In this document: piece after piece, positions 61,897 through 64,000 of the stretch
Position numbering within the stretch: the first letter of the stretch is position 1
How the letters are laid out: every line of letters begins with the position of its first letter
From: Bradyrhizobium sp. CCH5-F6
GTDB lineage: Bacteria; Pseudomonadota; Alphaproteobacteria; Rhizobiales; Xanthobacteraceae
Assembly: GCF_001556045.1 (NCBI RefSeq)
Contig: NZ_LSIC01000012.1
Span: forward strand, 186,001 to 250,000
DNA length: 64,000 nt
Direction of reading: 5' to 3'
Notes under the pieces: model-generated
Seen by the model: only the letters and a program-made list of their open reading frames with translations
Told to the model about the DNA's origin: nothing
The model's database searches: none
Translations under genes and position numbers: made by a program

Positions 61897-62811
61897 ATGA
61901 GCAAATCACTGCAAGACAAGGTCATCATCGTCACCGGCGCAGGCCGCGGCATCGGGCGGGAGATCGCGCTGCTTTGCGCAGCCGAAGGCGCCAAGGTCGT
62001 CGTCAACGACCCCGGCGCGGCAGCCGACGGCGCCGGCTCGAACGCTGCGCCCGCCGAGGAGGTGGTCGAGGAGATCAAGAAGCGCGGCGGCACGGCGGTC
62101 GCCAATTTCGAGTCGGTGGCCGAAGCGATCCCCGCCAGCAAGATCGTGAAGACCGCGACCGATCATTTCGGCCGGCTCGACGGCGTCGTCAACAATGCCG
62201 GCATCCTGCGCGACATGATCTTCCACAAGATGAGCGTGGAGGCGTTCGAGGCCGTCATCAAGGTGCATCTGATGGGCTCGTTCTACGTCAGCCACGCCGC
62301 GGCCCGCATCTTCCGCGAGCAGGAGTCGGGCTCCTTCGTGCATTTCACCTCGACCTCGGGCCTGATCGGCAATTTCGGCCAGGCCAACTACGCCGCCGCG
62401 AAGCTCGGCATCGTCGGGCTCTCCAAATCCATCGCGCTCGACATGGGCCGCTTCAACGTCCGTTCCAACTGCGTCTCGCCGTTCGCCTGGACCCGCATGA
62501 TCGGCACCATCCCAACCGAGACCGACGCCGAGAAGGCGCGCGTCGAGAAGATCAAGCAGATGGGCCCGGAGAAGATCGCGCCGCTCTGCGGCTATCTGCT
62601 CGGCGATTCCGCCAAGGACGTCACCGGCCAGATCTTCGGCGTGCGCATGAACGAGATCTTCCTGTTCAGCCAGAACCGCCCGATCCGCTCGGTGCAGCGC
62701 AGCGAAGGCTGGACGCCGCAATCGATCGCCGAACATGGCATGCCGGCGCTGAAGGGGTCGTTCTACAATCTGGATCGTTCGGCCGACATTTTCACCTGGG
62801 ATCCGGTGTGA
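61897..62811 (+). CDS. Short-chain dehydrogenase/reductase
   Basis: 304 residues from the ATG at 61897. The NAD(P) motif is VTGAGRGIGREIA, with NNAG (DGVVNNAGILRD) and catalytic Ser-Tyr-Lys (FTSTSGLIGNFGQANYAAAKLGIVGLS). The C-terminal part is longer than in a minimal SDR and ends GSFYNLDRSADIFTWDPV, as in the fatty-acyl/steroid 17-beta-HSD4-like branch. With the DUF35/thiolase pair it suggests beta-oxidation-like chain shortening of a cyclic or branched acyl-CoA. Start choice follows the usual MSK-LQDK pattern. Confidence 0.92.
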   Translation: MSKSLQDKVIIVTGAGRGIGREIALLCAAEGAKVVVNDPGAAADGAGSNAAPAEEVVEEIKKRGGTAVANFESVAEAIPASKIVKTATDHFGRLDGVVNNAGILRDMIFHKMSVEAFEAVIKVHLMGSFYVSHAAARIFREQESGSFVHFTSTSGLIGNFGQANYAAAKLGIVGLSKSIALDMGRFNVRSNCVSPFAWTRMIGTIPTETDAEKARVEKIKQMGPEKIAPLCGYLLGDSAKDVTGQIFGVRMNEIFLFSQNRPIRSVQRSEGWTPQSIAEHGMPALKGSFYNLDRSADIFTWDPV

Positions 62812-62817
62812 GATTGC

Positions 62818-62879
62818 GCGAATAGCGAATGGCGAGTAGCGAATGGCGAATAGGGTTCTATTCGCTACTCGCTATTCGA
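62818..62879. repeat. Intergenic inverted repeat, GCGAATGG family
   Basis: CGAATAGCGAATGGCGAGTAGCGAATGG and the facing TATTCGCTACTCGCTATTCG form a long hairpin between the convergent SDR and ppc genes. It may stop transcription from both sides. Same family as 42068-42141 and 45764-45837. Confidence 0.85.
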
Positions 62880-62881
62880 AC

Positions 62882-64000
62882 CTACCCCGTATTCCGCAAG
62901 CCCGCCGAGATGCCGTTGATGGTGAGCTGAATCCCGCGCAGCACCTGCTCGTCCGGGTTCTGCGCGCGGTGCTCCTTGAGCAGTTCGACCTGCACGTGGT
63001 TGAGCGGGTCGAGATAGGGAAAGCGGTGGCGCACGGAGCGCTCCAGCAGCGGGTTGCTCTGAAGCAGCCGGTCCTGGCCCATGATGTCGAGCAACGTCTC
63101 GATGCAGGAATGCCATTCGCGGCGGATGCGGCCGAAGATCTTCTCGCGCAGGGCTTCGTCGGGCACGAGCTCGGCATATCGCGAGGCGATCGCGATCGAG
63201 CTTTTCGCCAGCACCATGTCCATGTTCGACAGCAGCATGCGGAAGAACGGCCATTCCCTGTAGAGCTCTTTGAGGAACGGCATGCCCTTGTCGGGATGCT
63301 CGGCGATCCATTGCTCGACCGCGCTGCCGAAGCCGTACCAGCCCGGCAGCATCAGGCGGCACTGTGCCCAGGAGAACACCCAGGGAATCGCGCGCAGATC
63401 CTCGATCGCCCGCGTCTTCTTGCGCGAGGCCGGACGGCTGCCGATGTTGAGCGTCGCGATCTCGTTGATGACCGTCGATGACCAGAAATAATCGACGAAG
63501 CCGTCGGTCTCGTAGACGAGGCCGCGGTAAGCCTTGAAGGCGAGGTTCGAGAGCTCGTCCATCGTGGTGAGATATTCGCGGCGCGGCGCGCTCTGGCGCG
63601 GATGCAGCAGGCTGGCTTCGAGCGTCGCGGCGGCGAGAATCTCCAGATTGGAGCGGCCGACCTCGGCGTTGGAATATTTCGACGAGATGATCTCGCCCTG
63701 CTCGGTGATGCGGATCTGCCCGTTCACCGCGCCGCCGGGCTGGGCGATGATGGCGTCGTAGCTCGGACCGCCGCCGCGGCCGACCGAGCCGCCGCGGCCG
63801 TGGAACAGGCGCAGCCGCACGTGATGGCGCTCGAACACCTCGACGAGGCCGATCTCGGCCTTGTAGAGCTCCCAGCCCGAGGTGACGAAGCCGCCGTCCT
63901 TGTTCGAGTCGGAATAGCCGAGCATGACCTCCTGCACGCTGCCGCGGCTGTCGACGAGACGGCGGTAATCGTGCAGCGACAGCATGCGGTCCATGATGCC
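62882..64000 (-). CDS. ppc: Phosphoenolpyruvate carboxylase, 3' part, runs off the window
   Basis: The 5' end lies beyond 64000. About 373 residues of the C-terminal half are present; the intact enzyme has about 900. PEPC makes oxaloacetate from PEP and bicarbonate, feeding the TCA cycle. Visible motifs are [43 protein letters not shown] (the catalytic GRGGxxGRGG loop) and the conserved C-terminal tetrapeptide-like end GLRNTG. The frame is open to the window edge. It faces the SDR gene across a palindromic repeat. Confidence 0.96.
   Translation of the reverse strand, partial: GIMDRMLSLHDYRRLVDSRGSVQEVMLGYSDSNKDGGFVTSGWELYKAEIGLVEVFERHHVRLRLFHGRGGSVGRGGGPSYDAIIAQPGGAVNGQIRITEQGEIISSKYSNAEVGRSNLEILAAATLEASLLHPRQSAPRREYLTTMDELSNLAFKAYRGLVYETDGFVDYFWSSTVINEIATLNIGSRPASRKKTRAIEDLRAIPWVFSWAQCRLMLPGWYGFGSAVEQWIAEHPDKGMPFLKELYREWPFFRMLLSNMDMVLAKSSIAIASRYAELVPDEALREKIFGRIRREWHSCIETLLDIMGQDRLLQSNPLLERSVRHRFPYLDPLNHVQVELLKEHRAQNPDEQVLRGIQLTINGISAGLRNTG

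Noticed and set aside
1..64000. tRNA, rRNA, riboswitch, CRISPR array, integrase or IS transposase
   Set aside because: None could be recognised on either strand. Direct repeats seen are intergenic palindromes without spacers of uniform length.

Overview
The window looks like chromosomal DNA of a Bradyrhizobium or close relative (Alphaproteobacteria). The reasons are high-GC coding sequence, a recognisable hopanoid C-2 methylase (hpnP), FixK-type TTGA-N6-TCAA boxes, many Bug/TctC, LysR, MCP and acyl-CoA genes, and several families of intergenic palindromes of the sort common in that genus. No tRNA, rRNA, CRISPR array, intact insertion sequence or phage gene was seen.

Layout. 0-6 kb: two small exported or Tat-like unknowns, an RND/MMPL exporter and hpnP. 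6-8.4 kb: a shredded eutB relic, then a chemoreceptor. 8.4-12 kb: thiolase and orphan ArsA behind a well-placed FixK-type promoter. 12-14.8 kb: a divergent LysR/TctC pair, then a graveyard (metallo-beta-lactamase relic, acyl-CoA dehydrogenase relic, dispersed repeat). 14.8-21.6 kb: a 953-residue winged-helix/ATPase/repeat regulator upstream of a compact gene string (quinone-oxidoreductase-like, tautomerase, alpha/beta hydrolase, Tat-exported metallo-hydrolase, DsrE). 21.6-27.3 kb: acyl-CoA dehydrogenase, LivK-like binding protein, HdeD with a FixK-type box, Asp-nucleophile hydrolase, a small unknown and an HD protein. 27.5-33.7 kb: LysR divergent from an ABC importer operon ending in a GpdQ-like phosphodiesterase. 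33.9-35.1 kb: a compositionally different NTF2-like/TetR pair with two inverted repeats over its promoter. 35.3-42 kb: transglutaminase, ATP-grasp/alpha-E fusion and transglutaminase-DUF2126, a predicted and still poorly understood peptide-ligation/peptidase system. 42.2-44 kb: an Aer-like receptor split over two overlapping genes. 44.2-47.9 kb: UxaA-type dehydratase, HpcH/HpaI aldolase and Ldh-type dehydrogenase. 48-55 kb: HpaR-type regulator and homoprotocatechuate meta-cleavage genes hpaH-F-E-D and an FAH enzyme, followed by a ThDP enzyme. 55-64 kb: MFS transporter, AlkB plus a 2OG oxygenase, DUF2848 plus amidase, DUF35 plus thiolase plus SDR, and the 3' part of ppc.

Functionally the window is mostly catabolic accessory genome: aromatic acid breakdown to central metabolites, glycerophosphodiester-like or sugar uptake, and acyl-CoA chemistry. 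Around this sit membrane adaptation (2-methylhopanoids), taxis and possible microaerobic control. The best candidates for little-described biology are the ATP-grasp/alpha-E/transglutaminase locus, the 953-residue regulator with its five-gene string, and the split Aer receptor whose two reading frames would fuse if a (CT)5 tract gained one unit.
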